The notes under the pieces: model-generated
Seen by the model: the letters and a program-made list of their open reading frames with translations, nothing else
Told to the model about the DNA's origin: nothing
The model's database searches: none
Position numbers and translations under genes: made by a program
NCBI RefSeq assembly: GCF_024199985.1
Contig: NZ_JANARS010000006.1
Span: 310,001-374,000, forward strand
Direction of reading: 5' to 3'
DNA length: 64,000 nt
Source of the DNA: Nocardioides pinisoli
Lineage (GTDB): Bacteria > Actinomycetota > Actinomycetes > Propionibacteriales > Nocardioidaceae
In this document: piece after piece, positions 37,789-46,433 of the stretch
Numbering within the stretch: the stretch's first letter is position 1
Layout of the letters: each line of letters begins with the position of its first letter

Positions 37789-38261
37789 TGGTCGCTCCCG
37801 ACGACCTGCTCGACGGCGTGGCGGACGACGGGCTCGAGGACGCCGAGGCCGTCCTTCACCCCGCCGCGCGAGCCGGGGAGGTTGACCACGAGGCAGTCGC
37901 CGACGATCCCGGCGAGGCCGCGCGAGAGCATCGCGGTCGGCACCCCCTTGGCCACCCCGGCGGCGCGGATCGCCTCGGCGATGCCGGGCACCTCGCGGTC
38001 GAGCAGCGGCGCGGTGGCCTCGGGCGTGCGGTCGGTGGGGGTCAGCCCGGTGCCGCCGGTGGTCAGCACCAGCCGGGCGCCGGCCGCGACGGCCGTCGTG
38101 ATGGCCTCGCGCACGGGGTCGCCGTCGGGCACGACGGCGGGGTCGCCGCAGTCGAAGCCCTGGTCGCGGAGCCAGGCCGCGATGAGGGGACCGGTCTCGT
38201 CGGCGTAGGTGCCCGCCGCGGCGCGGTTGGACGCGACGACGACCGCTGCGGGGAGGTTCAT
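37785..38261 (-). CDS. mog: Molybdopterin adenylyltransferase (MogA/MoaB-like)
   Basis: The 158-aa MoaB/Mog-domain protein activates molybdopterin by adenylation before metal insertion. Motifs are VVASNRAAAGTYADETGP, LVLTTGGTGLTPTDRTPEA, DREVPGIAEAIR and VVNLPGSRGGVKDGL. The ATG at 38261 was chosen over longer frames. It lies 13 bp after moaC. With moeA and moaC it forms a molybdenum-cofactor operon. Confidence 0.92.
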   Translation of the reverse strand: MNLPAAVVVASNRAAAGTYADETGPLIAAWLRDQGFDCGDPAVVPDGDPVREAITTAVAAGARLVLTTGGTGLTPTDRTPEATAPLLDREVPGIAEAIRAAGVAKGVPTAMLSRGLAGIVGDCLVVNLPGSRGGVKDGLGVLEPVVRHAVEQVVGSDH

Positions 38262-38274
38262 CGCGGCCACCGGG

Positions 38275-38757
38275 TCACCGCTCCCAGTCCCCGGACCGGC
38301 CGCCGCTCTTGCTCTCGACGCGGATGTCGGTGATGGTCGCGGCCTTGTCGACCGCCTTGACCATGTCGACGACGGTGAGCGCGGCGACCGAGACGGCCGT
38401 GAGGGCCTCCATCTCGACGCCGGTGCGGTCGGTGGTGCGGACGGTCGCGCTGATGTCGACCGAGACGTCGGTGACCTCGAGGTCGACGGTGACGCCGGAG
38501 ATGGACAGCGGGTGGCACAAAGGGACGAGCGCGGGCGTCTGCTTGGCGCCCATGATCCCGGCGATCCGGGCCACCGCGAGCGCGTCGCCCTTGGGCACGC
38601 CCTCGCCACGCAGGAGCTCGACGACGGCCGGGCTGACGAGCACGCGGCCGGTGGCGGACGCCGTACGGGCCGTGACGGGCTTGTCGCCGACGTCGACCAT
38701 GCGGGCGGCGCCGTGCTCGTCCACGTGGGTGAGCCGCTCGCCGTCAGGGGCGCCCAT
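38275..38757 (-). CDS. moaC: Cyclic pyranopterin monophosphate synthase
   Basis: MoaC converts the MoaA product to cyclic pyranopterin monophosphate, the first committed step of molybdenum-cofactor synthesis. The 160-aa protein has MVDVGDKPVTARTASATGRV, the active-site KQTPALVPLCHPL, TGVEMEALTAVSVAALTVVD and the C-terminal KSGGRSGDW. The ATG at 38757 shares one base with the moeA stop (TGATG). moaA, moaD and moaE are not in this window. Confidence 0.95.
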   Translation of the reverse strand: MGAPDGERLTHVDEHGAARMVDVGDKPVTARTASATGRVLVSPAVVELLRGEGVPKGDALAVARIAGIMGAKQTPALVPLCHPLSISGVTVDLEVTDVSVDISATVRTTDRTGVEMEALTAVSVAALTVVDMVKAVDKAATITDIRVESKSGGRSGDWER

Positions 38758-39986
38758 CAGAACTCCTCGTCGAGCTTGCGGATGGCGACCATCTCGCCGG
38801 CGGGGATCGCGGTCGTGCCGGCGGGCACCTCGATGAGGCAGTTGGAGGTCGCGAGGTCGCCGATGAGGTGCGAGCCGTGGCCGCCGACGGGCGAGACGAA
38901 GGTGCCGCCGCGGTCGGTCTCGTAGTGGCCGCGCACGAGCTGCACCTTGCCCTCCGGCGACGACAACCCGTGGGTGAGCCGGGCGCGTCCGGCGGGTCGT
39001 ACGTAGGGCAGCTTGCCCATCATCCGGCGGATCGCGGGCAGCACGAACATCTCGAACGACACGTAGGACGACACCGGGTTGCCGGGCAGCGTGAAGACGG
39101 GGGTGTCGTCCTCGCCGACCGTGCCGAAGCCCTGCGGCTTCCCGGGCTGCATGCCGACGCCGCCGAACCACATCGAGCCGTGGTGCGACAGCGACTCCTT
39201 CACGACGTCGAAGTCGCCCTCGCTCACGCCCCCGCTGGTGACCACGAGGTCGGCGCGGACGAGCTGGTCGCTCAGCGCCTCGGTGAAGGCGTGCGTCTCG
39301 TCGGGCACGATGCCGACCCGATAGGCGATCGCGCCGGCCGCGCGGGCGGCTGCGGCGAGGAGGTAGGAGTTGCCGTCGTAGATCGAGTCGCGCCCCAGCG
39401 GCGTGCCGGGGTCGCGGAGCTCGGAGCCGGTGGAGATGACGACGACGCGCGGCCGCGGTCGGGTGCGCACGGTGGCGCGGCCCACGGCGGCGAGCAGGCC
39501 GAGGTGGCGCGGCCCGAGGACGGTGCCCTCCTCGAGCAGCATGTCGCCCTCGGAGATGTCGTCGCCGGTGGGCCGGATGTGCTGGCCCGGCGTGGCCGCG
39601 CGGCTGATCCGGACGCTGGCGACCCCGCGGTCGGTCCACTCGTAGGGCACCACCGTCGTCGCACCGGCGGGCACCGGCGCGCCGGTCATGATCTTGACGG
39701 CGCTGCCCGGCGAGATCGCGAGGATCGACGACTGGCCGGCGCCGATCTCACCCACGACGGGGAGGGTGACGGGCGAGTCCTCCGACGCCTCGGCGACGTC
39801 CTCGGCGACCACGGCGTAGCCGTCCATCGCGGAGTTGTCGAAGCTCGGCAGCGAGATCGGGGCGACGACGTCCTCGGCCAGGGCCAGCCCGAGCGCCTCC
39901 ATCAGGGGCTGCGGGAAGGCCGGCAGCGGGGAGACGGTGGCGAGGATGCGGTCGACGTAGTCGGCAACGGGCAGCAGGTCAGCCAT
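38757..39986 (-). CDS. moeA: Molybdopterin molybdenumtransferase
   Basis: MoeA inserts molybdate into adenylated molybdopterin. The 409-aa protein has SLPSFDNSAMDGYAV, IMTGAPVPAGATTVVPYEWT, VISTGSELRDPGTPLG, VVTSGGVSEGDFDVVK and QPGKPQGFG, covering the four MoeA domains. The ATG at 39986 gives the family start ADLLPVADYVDRIL and overlaps the upstream gene by 8 bp. The sulfite-oxidase-like enzyme at 26.6 kb is one likely consumer of the cofactor. Confidence 0.95.
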   Translation of the reverse strand: MADLLPVADYVDRILATVSPLPAFPQPLMEALGLALAEDVVAPISLPSFDNSAMDGYAVVAEDVAEASEDSPVTLPVVGEIGAGQSSILAISPGSAVKIMTGAPVPAGATTVVPYEWTDRGVASVRISRAATPGQHIRPTGDDISEGDMLLEEGTVLGPRHLGLLAAVGRATVRTRPRPRVVVISTGSELRDPGTPLGRDSIYDGNSYLLAAAARAAGAIAYRVGIVPDETHAFTEALSDQLVRADLVVTSGGVSEGDFDVVKESLSHHGSMWFGGVGMQPGKPQGFGTVGEDDTPVFTLPGNPVSSYVSFEMFVLPAIRRMMGKLPYVRPAGRARLTHGLSSPEGKVQLVRGHYETDRGGTFVSPVGGHGSHLIGDLATSNCLIEVPAGTTAIPAGEMVAIRKLDEEF

Positions 39987-41394
39987 CGGTGTCCTGGGCC
40001 GGGTCCTGCTGGCCGAGCACGGCACCGGCCTCGACGCGCTGGGCGGCCGAGGCCTCCAGGGCGACGTCGCCGACCACCCGGACGCCCCGCCCGAAGGTCC
40101 AGTCGCCCTCGACGGTGAACGACTCGGCCTCGCGCAGCGACGGCGCGCCCTCGGGGAAGCGCTTGTCGAAGTCGCCGACCAGCTTGTAGAAGCTGCCGTC
40201 GAGGGACACGAACGGCACCTCGTCGCCCGCCTGGTCGAGCACGAAGTCGCGGCCCAGGTCGTAGACGTCGGACCGCAACACGAGCAGGTCGTCGGTCGTC
40301 TTGACCGGGACGAAGCGGTCGCGTCCGACCTCGATGGTCCGGGCGCCCTCGAAGACCTCGATCGCGGCGCCCATCGCGGTCTCGATCTGGATGACCTCCG
40401 GGGTCGAGCTGTCGGCCGGGTCGAGGTGCTTGACGTTCTTGATGAGCGGCAGGCCGAGGATGCCGCCGCGGGCGTCGAGCGCGTCGACCATCGCCCGCAG
40501 GTCGAACCACAGGTTGTTGGTCGAGCAGTACTTGTGGCGGCTGAGGTCGGCCAGCGCCTCCTTGTCGGCGTCGAGCGTCTGGGCCGACTCGCGCAGCACG
40601 ATGCGGCCGTCGGCCTTGCGGCGCGCGAAGTGGCCGCCCTTGCGGTCCGACGGCGTACGACGCACGGCCTCGATCGCGAACGGCGCGCCGCTCTGGGCGA
40701 ACCAGCCGGCCACCCGCGCGTCGGGCACCGCGCCGAGGTTGTCGGAGTTGGAGACGAAGACGTAGCGGTAGCCGGCGTCGAGCAGCTGCGTGAGCAGGCC
40801 GGTGCCGCGCAGCGCGGTGTAGATGTCGCCGTGGCCGGGCGGGCACCACTCGAGGTCGGGGTCCTTGGGGTAGGCCGCGGGCATGAGGTCGGCGGCGAGG
40901 AGCTTGGGCTCCTTGTTCTGCAGGAACTCCAGCGGCAGGCCCTCCACCGGCAGCTCGTCGTAGCGGGCGAGCGCGGCCATGGTGTCGGCCGAGGTGCGGA
41001 AGGAGTTCATGAACAGCAGCGGCAGCGTGGCGTCGTACTGCTTGCGCAGGTGGAGCACCTGCCGCGCGATGATGTCGAGGAAGCTCAGCCCGCGGCGCAC
41101 GCACAGCAGCGACTTCGCGCGCTCCATGCCCATCGAGGTGCCGAGGCCGCCGTTGAGCTTGATCACCGCCGTCTTGCGGATCGCCTCCGCGGCGGTCTCG
41201 TCGGGGACGTCGATGTCGGCGAGCGACTCCATGTCGAGCGGCTCGATCGAGTCCTCGGCGATCATGCCGGTCTCCCCGTGCTCGAGGAGCCGGTAGTAGT
41301 GCGCGAACGTCTCGATCGCGACGTCGTCGACGCCTGCCCGGCGCATCTTCTCGCGCGCGAGCTCGAGGCCTTGCGGATTGCCCTTGCCTGCCAT
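39979..41394 (-). CDS. UTP-glucose-1-phosphate uridylyltransferase, UDPGP (eukaryote-like) family
   Basis: The 471-aa enzyme makes UDP-glucose from UTP and glucose-1-phosphate. It belongs to the UDPGP family (UGP1/UGP2 type), not the shorter bacterial GalU family. The nucleotide-binding loop KLNGGLGTSMGMERAKSLL, LLFMNSFRTSADT, WCPPGHGDIYTAL and KYCSTNNLWFDL are hallmarks. A C-terminal beta-helix follows (VPFVSLDGSFYKLVGDFDKR). It occupies the place where galU sits in mycobacteria, upstream of moeA. The ATG at 41394 was chosen. UDP-glucose feeds wall glycans and trehalose synthesis. Confidence 0.92.
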   Translation of the reverse strand: MAGKGNPQGLELAREKMRRAGVDDVAIETFAHYYRLLEHGETGMIAEDSIEPLDMESLADIDVPDETAAEAIRKTAVIKLNGGLGTSMGMERAKSLLCVRRGLSFLDIIARQVLHLRKQYDATLPLLFMNSFRTSADTMAALARYDELPVEGLPLEFLQNKEPKLLAADLMPAAYPKDPDLEWCPPGHGDIYTALRGTGLLTQLLDAGYRYVFVSNSDNLGAVPDARVAGWFAQSGAPFAIEAVRRTPSDRKGGHFARRKADGRIVLRESAQTLDADKEALADLSRHKYCSTNNLWFDLRAMVDALDARGGILGLPLIKNVKHLDPADSSTPEVIQIETAMGAAIEVFEGARTIEVGRDRFVPVKTTDDLLVLRSDVYDLGRDFVLDQAGDEVPFVSLDGSFYKLVGDFDKRFPEGAPSLREAESFTVEGDWTFGRGVRVVGDVALEASAAQRVEAGAVLGQQDPAQDTDG

Positions 41395-41416
41395 GGTTCG
41401 ATCGTAGGCTGCCGAT

Positions 41417-42025
41417 GTGGGAGCGGAACACTCGGCGGCCAAGACCGCGCTGCGCGACCAGGTGCTGGCGGCTCGCCGACGGCGCCCGCTCGGGGCGGCG
41501 GCCGACTTCTCGGCCGACGTGGTCGACGTCGCGCTGGCGTGGCGGGCGGTGCGCGCGGCGGCCACCGTGGCGGCGTACGTCTCGGTGGGCAGCGAGCCCG
41601 GCACCGGCCTCCTCCTCGACGCGCTGCTGGCAGCCGGCAAGCGGGTCGTGCTGCCGGTGCTGCGGCCCGACAACGACCTCGACTGGGCGGCGTACGCCGG
41701 ACCGGGCAGCATCACGCAGGCGGCTCGGGGGCTCTACGAGCCAGTCGGGGCACGGCTCGGCGTCGACGGCATCCGTGCCGCCGACCTGGTGCTCGTGCCC
41801 GGCCTCGCGGTCTCGTCCGCCGGCGACCGGCTCGGCCGCGGCGGCGGGTCCTACGACCGCGCGCTGGCCCGGGTGCCGGCCGGGACGCCCGTCGCCGTGG
41901 TGCTGTACGACGACGAGGTCGGGCTCGACGTGCCGACCGACGCCCACGACGTGCCGGTCGGCTTCGCGCTGACCTCGCGCGGGGTGGTCGCCCTCGGCCC
42001 TCCGGAGTCACCGCATATCCGGTGA
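41417..42025 (+). CDS. 5-formyltetrahydrofolate cyclo-ligase
   Basis: The 202-aa MTHFS enzyme converts 5-formyl-THF to 5,10-methenyl-THF with ATP. Motifs are KTALRDQVLAARRRRPL, a substrate loop near ADLVLVPGLAVSSAGDRLG and the ATP-binding GRGGGSYDRALARVP. The GTG at 41417 lies 22 bp from the divergent uridylyltransferase start. The last residues (about PESPHIR) are encoded by a dispersed repeat that continues past the stop, so the natural C-terminus may have been replaced. Confidence 0.93.
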   Translation: MGAEHSAAKTALRDQVLAARRRRPLGAAADFSADVVDVALAWRAVRAAATVAAYVSVGSEPGTGLLLDALLAAGKRVVLPVLRPDNDLDWAAYAGPGSITQAARGLYEPVGARLGVDGIRAADLVLVPGLAVSSAGDRLGRGGGSYDRALARVPAGTPVAVVLYDDEVGLDVPTDAHDVPVGFALTSRGVVALGPPESPHIR

Positions 42026-42050
42026 CCGCCCCACTTACAGGTAGAGATCT
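42006..42050 (-). repeat. Dispersed 45-bp repeat, copy A (mate at 60664-60708)
   Basis: Read on the minus strand, these 45 bp match 60664-60708 on the plus strand at 37 of 45 positions. The shared core includes AAGTGGGGCGGTC, CCGGATAT and CGGTGAC. The copy spans the 3' end of the MTHFS gene and half of a 30-bp palindrome. A further partial copy of the ATATCCGGTGAC end lies at 42077-42088. Both full copies sit between convergent genes. Confidence 0.7.
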
Positions 42051-42062
42051 CTACCTGTAAGT
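42033..42062. terminator. Perfect 30-bp palindrome between convergent genes
   Basis: The arms ACTTACAGGTAGAGA and TCTCTACCTGTAAGT are perfect complements without a loop. The palindrome is 8 bp past the MTHFS stop and 62 bp before the acylase stop, fitting a bidirectional terminator. It is less GC-rich than its surroundings. Confidence 0.7.
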
Positions 42063-42124
42063 ACGTGATTCGACAGATATCCGGTGACTCCAGGGACGCG
42101 TGGGACGAACTCGCGCCCGACCCG

Positions 42125-44827
42125 CTAAGGGGCGGGCGTCAGGACCAGCCGGTCCTCGCCGGCCGCCTCGACGGCGTCGCGCGACCAGGCCCACGGCAGG
42201 GTCTCGCCGTCGACGTAGAGCTCGGTCTGGTCGGAGTAGTTCCCCGACATCGGGTGCCCGGAGACGCCGGTGAGGTTGATCCACCGCGACTCGTCCCAGT
42301 CGCCGAGCGACACCACCATCCGCATCGACGGCGCGGCCGTGACCCCGAAGCCCTCGACGGCGTTCCACGACGTCGCGTCGACGATGGAGGAGCCGCCGCC
42401 CACCTCCCAGCCCGTGCGGTTGAAGAGGCGCTCGACCGGCGCGATGCCCGACTCGCCGAGCGTGGAGCTGCGCAGGTCCATGCGGTGCAGCCGGCCCCAG
42501 GTCCACAGCCGGGGGTCGCGGGACTGGCGGCGGGTCATCTCGTCGCGCGCGTCGATGAGCGAGGCCCGCAGGACGTCGTCGCGGGTCTCCACCACGTCGT
42601 CGGTGCGGGCGTCGTCCCACCAGGGACCGGCGGGCTCGGAGAGCATCCGCTCGACCACGCGGAACCACCGGTCACCGCCATCGGGCCAGGTGCGCTGGCG
42701 CAGGTCGTCGTGGAAGGTCTTCTCCAGGATCGTGCGCCACACGACGTTGAAGTAGGCCGCGGCTGCGCTGTCGGCGGGTGAGGAGAAGTCCCAGTCGCGC
42801 AGCAGGTTGAGGGCGTTGCGGTAGTAGGGCGACGGCAGCGCCTCGACGTCGAGGAGGTAGGGCACGAGCCTCTCCGCCATCGGGTTGGTCGAGTCGAGCT
42901 GGAGCGCGGCCATCTCCGCGACGGACAGCTCCCCCTCGTCCTCGAGCACCTCGCGGATCCGCGTCGAGCGGTAGCCGTAGTCCCAGTCCTCGGTGAGCAG
43001 GTAGGGGTAGCGCCCGTCGATGACGGCCTGGTTGGCCGTCACGATGAAGCCCTCGTCCGGGTCGAGCACGCTCGGCAGGCCGTCGAAGGGGATGTACTCG
43101 CCGGTCCAGTCGTTGGCGCTCACCCACCCCTCCACCGGCATCGTGCCGTCGTTGCCGCCCCGACGGATCGGGATCCGGCCGGGCGACTGGTAGCCGATGT
43201 GGCCCTCGCGGTCGGCGTACACCATGTTCTGCGCGGGGACGGAGAAGTCGGCCGCCGCCGCCCGGAACTCGTCCCAGTCGGAGGCGCGGTTGAGGGCGAG
43301 GATCGCGTCGGCGGTGGGCGCCGGCTCGAGGGCGGTCCACGCCAGCGCGACGGCGTAGCCGCTCCCCCGCTCGCCCGGCTCGTCGACCGGTGCGTTGGCG
43401 CCGACGGTCGCGAACTCCGACGAGACATCGCTGATCAACGGCCCGTGCACGGTCTCGCGCACGCGCAGCTCGACGTCGTCCTCGCCGCGCACCTCGATCG
43501 TCTCGGTGCGCACCTCCATCGCCTCGGTCGCGCCGTCACGCACGTAGCGGTCGTCGCCCTCGGTCTGCTCGAGGAACAGGTCGGTCACGTCGGGGCCGAG
43601 GTTGGTGAAGCCCCAGGCGATGTCGGCGTTGTGGCCGATGACCACGCCCGGCACGCCGGAGAAGGTGAAGCCCGAGGTGTCGAGCGTGCAGTCGGGCGTC
43701 TGCTCACGGCAGTGCAGCCCCATCTGCATCCAGATGCCCGGCTGGCTGGTGCCGAGGTGCGGGTCGTTGGCCAGGATCGGCGCTCCGGTCGCGCTGTGCT
43801 CGCCGTCGACGACCCATGAGTTGCTGCCGATGCCGCGTCCCTTGCCGAGCAGCGCGGGCATCGCGTCGAGCCGGTCGCGGACCTGCTCGAGTGCCGCGAC
43901 GACGCCCGGTGCGTACGCCGGCCGGCGGGGGTTGCGGGTCGCGTTGCCGCTCGCGTTCTGCTCGAAGACACCGTCGACGACGCCGCCGCCGCCGACGATC
44001 GGCTCGTGCTCGTCGAAGGGGTAGTCCGGCCACAGCGACGCGATCTCGTCCTCGGTGTGGTCGAGGGAGAGCAGGACCCGGTCGACCTCGGCGTCCATGT
44101 TGCCGCGCAGGTCCCACGCCATGGCCTTGAGCCAGGCGAGCGAGTCGACGGGCCCCCACTCCTCCGGGGAGTAGTCGAGACCGGTGAGCCCGAGCACGCT
44201 GTACTCCGCGGCCAGCTGCGAGGGGCTGCGGTCGGCGATGTAGGCGTTGACGCCCGCGGCGTAGGACGTCAGCGCGTCGCGCGTCGCCGGCTCGAGGAGC
44301 GCCAGCTCGCGCTCGGCGACCCGCCGCCAGCCCATGGTCCGGATGAAGCGGTCGGTCTCGAGGGTGTCGGGTCCGAAGATCTCCGAGAGCCGGCCGGCCG
44401 TCACGTGGCGGCGTACGTCCATCTCGAAGAAGCGGTCCTGCGCGTGCACGAAGCCCTGCGCGAACATCAGGTCAGCATCGGTGTCGGCGTAGACCTGCGC
44501 GATGCCGTGCTCGTCGCGCACCACCTCGACCGAGGCGGCGAGGCCGGGGACCTCGATATCGCCGTCGGTCTGCGGGAGCGGACGGCGCAGCACGACCACG
44601 ACCGTCACGGCCAGCACCAGGAGCAGCACGACGAGGCCGAGCGCGATCCACGCGGTCCACCGCACCGCCCGCGGCGCGCGCCTGAACGCGCGCCATCTCG
44701 AGCCGCGCTCCGAGCCGTGCGCCGGGTCGGTGGTCGGCCCGGTGGTCGGCCCGGTGGTCGGCGCAGCGGGCCGGGCGGGGTCAGTGGCGGTCGGGCTGGC
44801 GTCGGGTCTGGCGTCGGGCTCGGTCAT
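42125..44827 (-). CDS. Penicillin acylase-family N-terminal nucleophile hydrolase, membrane-anchored
   Basis: The 900-aa protein has a Pro/Thr-rich cytoplasmic start and one membrane helix (about residues 63-85, WIALGLVVLLLVLAVTVVVV). A penicillin amidase domain follows: VVRDEHGIAQVYADTDADL, GFVHAQDRFFEMDVRRHVTA and GKGRGIGSNSWVV. In the last, the Ser after SN is the predicted nucleophile exposed by autocleavage. Natural substrates of this group are often acyl-homoserine lactones or other N-acyl compounds, and the substrate here is unknown. The ATG at 44827 was chosen; one eight codons earlier is possible. Confidence 0.9.
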   Translation of the reverse strand: MTEPDARPDASPTATDPARPAAPTTGPTTGPTTDPAHGSERGSRWRAFRRAPRAVRWTAWIALGLVVLLLVLAVTVVVVLRRPLPQTDGDIEVPGLAASVEVVRDEHGIAQVYADTDADLMFAQGFVHAQDRFFEMDVRRHVTAGRLSEIFGPDTLETDRFIRTMGWRRVAERELALLEPATRDALTSYAAGVNAYIADRSPSQLAAEYSVLGLTGLDYSPEEWGPVDSLAWLKAMAWDLRGNMDAEVDRVLLSLDHTEDEIASLWPDYPFDEHEPIVGGGGVVDGVFEQNASGNATRNPRRPAYAPGVVAALEQVRDRLDAMPALLGKGRGIGSNSWVVDGEHSATGAPILANDPHLGTSQPGIWMQMGLHCREQTPDCTLDTSGFTFSGVPGVVIGHNADIAWGFTNLGPDVTDLFLEQTEGDDRYVRDGATEAMEVRTETIEVRGEDDVELRVRETVHGPLISDVSSEFATVGANAPVDEPGERGSGYAVALAWTALEPAPTADAILALNRASDWDEFRAAAADFSVPAQNMVYADREGHIGYQSPGRIPIRRGGNDGTMPVEGWVSANDWTGEYIPFDGLPSVLDPDEGFIVTANQAVIDGRYPYLLTEDWDYGYRSTRIREVLEDEGELSVAEMAALQLDSTNPMAERLVPYLLDVEALPSPYYRNALNLLRDWDFSSPADSAAAAYFNVVWRTILEKTFHDDLRQRTWPDGGDRWFRVVERMLSEPAGPWWDDARTDDVVETRDDVLRASLIDARDEMTRRQSRDPRLWTWGRLHRMDLRSSTLGESGIAPVERLFNRTGWEVGGGSSIVDATSWNAVEGFGVTAAPSMRMVVSLGDWDESRWINLTGVSGHPMSGNYSDQTELYVDGETLPWAWSRDAVEAAGEDRLVLTPAP

Positions 44828-44943
44828 CGCCCCACCATTGTGCCGTACCATTGGCAGTCGAAGGGCTCGAGTGCCAGCGCGTCGCGTCGGCCCGGCCGAT
44901 CCCGTCACCACCGTCGCCGCCCCGTCGCTCCCAGAGGACCCAC

Positions 44944-45249
44944 ATGCCGACCTACCAGTACGCCTGCACCGAGTGCGGCCACTCCTTCGAGCAGTTCCAG
45001 AGCTTCAGCGAGGACGCGCTGACCGTCTGCCCGGAGTGCGACGGCCGGCTGCGCAAGCTGTTCAACGCCGTGGGCGTGGTGTTCAAGGGCTCGGGCTTCT
45101 ACCGCACCGACAGCCGCAAGGACTCGTCGTCCTCGACCCCCGCCGCGGCCTCCACCTCGACCTCCTCGACCTCCTCCTCGCCCGACAGCGGCTCGTCGTC
45201 CAGCAGCTCCTCGTCGTCGAGCTCGTCGACCTCAAGCTCCTCCGACTGA
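44944..45249 (+). CDS. FmdB-family zinc-ribbon protein with polyserine tail
   Basis: The 101-aa protein has an FmdB zinc ribbon at the N-terminus: YACTECGHSFEQFQSFSED and VCPECDGRLRKLFNAVG, with two Cys pairs. GSGFYRTDSR is the family's conserved end of the domain. Residues 58-101 are almost only Ser with some Thr and Pro. Serine-rich tails are typical of actinobacterial FmdB proteins in this locus. It has been linked to formamidase regulation and redox sensing, but its role is unsettled. The ATG at 44944 has AGAGGA upstream. Confidence 0.9.
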   Translation: MPTYQYACTECGHSFEQFQSFSEDALTVCPECDGRLRKLFNAVGVVFKGSGFYRTDSRKDSSSSTPAAASTSTSSTSSSPDSGSSSSSSSSSSSSTSSSSD

Positions 45250-45360
45250 CCTCTCCCCCGCTGGTCGAGGAGGTCGCCCCGCGACCGTCACGGGACCCCG
45301 CCACGAGACCCCTGTGGACGAGCCGAGCACGCCCGGGCCGTCCCGGCCTAGCGTCGGTGC

Positions 45361-45993
45361 ATGTTCCCGGGACTCCCGCCGACACGCCGCCGGCTGCGCG
45401 CCGTACGCCACCAGCTCAGGCGCCGCCGTCGGCTGATCGCCGCCACGCTCACCGCCGTCGCCGCCCTCGCCGCGCTGCGCACGCTGGCCCCGCCGCCGGC
45501 CGAGACGGCCGAGGTGCTGGTCGCCGCGCGCGACCTGCCCTCGGGTGCGCTCCTGGCCGACGACGACCTCGTGGCGCGCGAGTGGCCCACCGACCTCGTG
45601 CCGGCCGACGCCTCGGCCGTCGCAGCCGGCCGGGTCCTGGCGGCGCCACTCGGCCGCGGCGAGGTGGTGACCGACGTACGCCTCGTCGGGCCGGGGCTGG
45701 CGCTCGCCCACCCCGGCGAGACGATCGTGCCGGTCCGGCTCCCCGACGCCGGCATGGCCGCGCTGCTGCGCGCGGGCGACGTGGTCGACCTCATGGCGAC
45801 CGACCCGGGCACCGGCGACGCGGCCCTGGTCGCCCGCGACGTCACGGTGCTGGCGACCCCGACGGGCGTCCCCGAGGGACCGGCCGGCGGGAAGGGAGGC
45901 GCGCTCGTCGTGGTGGGGGCAAGCGCGGACGAGGCGGTCACCCTCGCGGGCGCGGCGCTGACACAGTTCCTGACGGTGTCGTGGAACCATTAG
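45361..45993 (+). CDS. SAF-domain protein (CpaB/RcpC-like)
   Basis: The 210-aa protein has a very basic N-terminus, one membrane helix (about residues 25-42) and a SAF domain (EVLVAARDLPSGALLADDDL, RVLAAPLGRGEVV). An RcpC/CpaB-like domain follows (VPVRLPDAGMAALLRAGDVV). CpaB assists Flp/Tad pilus assembly, but no tad genes are nearby, so it is better seen as the stand-alone actinobacterial SAF protein found between fmdB and mscL. The function is unproven. Confidence 0.82.
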   Translation: MFPGLPPTRRRLRAVRHQLRRRRRLIAATLTAVAALAALRTLAPPPAETAEVLVAARDLPSGALLADDDLVAREWPTDLVPADASAVAAGRVLAAPLGRGEVVTDVRLVGPGLALAHPGETIVPVRLPDAGMAALLRAGDVVDLMATDPGTGDAALVARDVTVLATPTGVPEGPAGGKGGALVVVGASADEAVTLAGAALTQFLTVSWNH

Positions 45994-46047
45994 CGTGGAC
46001 AACAGTCACCCGCGGCCCTCTCGGGCCCCACCGGACGGAGAACCACC

Positions 46048-46398
46048 ATGAGCGGCTTCAAGGCCTTCATCCTCAAGGGCAACCTGGTCGAGATCGCGAC
46101 CGGACTGATCATGGCGCTCGCGTTCGCGGCGGTCGTCACGACGTTCACGGAGTGGCTGACCGGCCTGCTCCCCAACACCGACGACCTCTTCAGCGACGAG
46201 ACCGGCAGCTTCGGCGCCTTCCTCAACGCCCTGATCGCGTTCCTCGTCATGGGCGCGGTCGTCTACTTCTTCATCGTGGTGCCCTACACCAAGGCCCGCG
46301 AGCGGTTCTTCCCCGCCGAGGAGGCCGGTGCGGCGCCCGACGTCGCCCTGCTCGAGGAGATCCGCGACCTGCTCAAGACGCGCGGCGGCGCCGTCTGA
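46048..46398 (+). CDS. mscL: Large-conductance mechanosensitive channel
   Basis: The 116-aa protein has the MscL layout: an amphipathic start (SGFKAFILKGNLVEIATGL), pore helix TM1 (about residues 14-40), a short periplasmic loop, TM2 (about 65-90, LIAFLVMGAVVYFFIVVPY) and a C-terminal helical bundle (LLEEIRDLLKTR). MscL opens under membrane tension to release solutes in osmotic downshock. TM1 diverges from the E. coli protein but length and topology fit. The ATG at 46048 was used. Confidence 0.88.
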   Translation: MSGFKAFILKGNLVEIATGLIMALAFAAVVTTFTEWLTGLLPNTDDLFSDETGSFGAFLNALIAFLVMGAVVYFFIVVPYTKARERFFPAEEAGAAPDVALLEEIRDLLKTRGGAV

Positions 46399-46433
46399 GC
46401 GACCCCGTCGTACGTCGCAGCCCGCACCGCCGG

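Noticed and set aside
42033..42062. Terminal inverted repeat of an insertion sequence
   Set aside because: No transposase frame lies next to the palindrome and no target duplication is visible. Its place between convergent genes fits a terminator.
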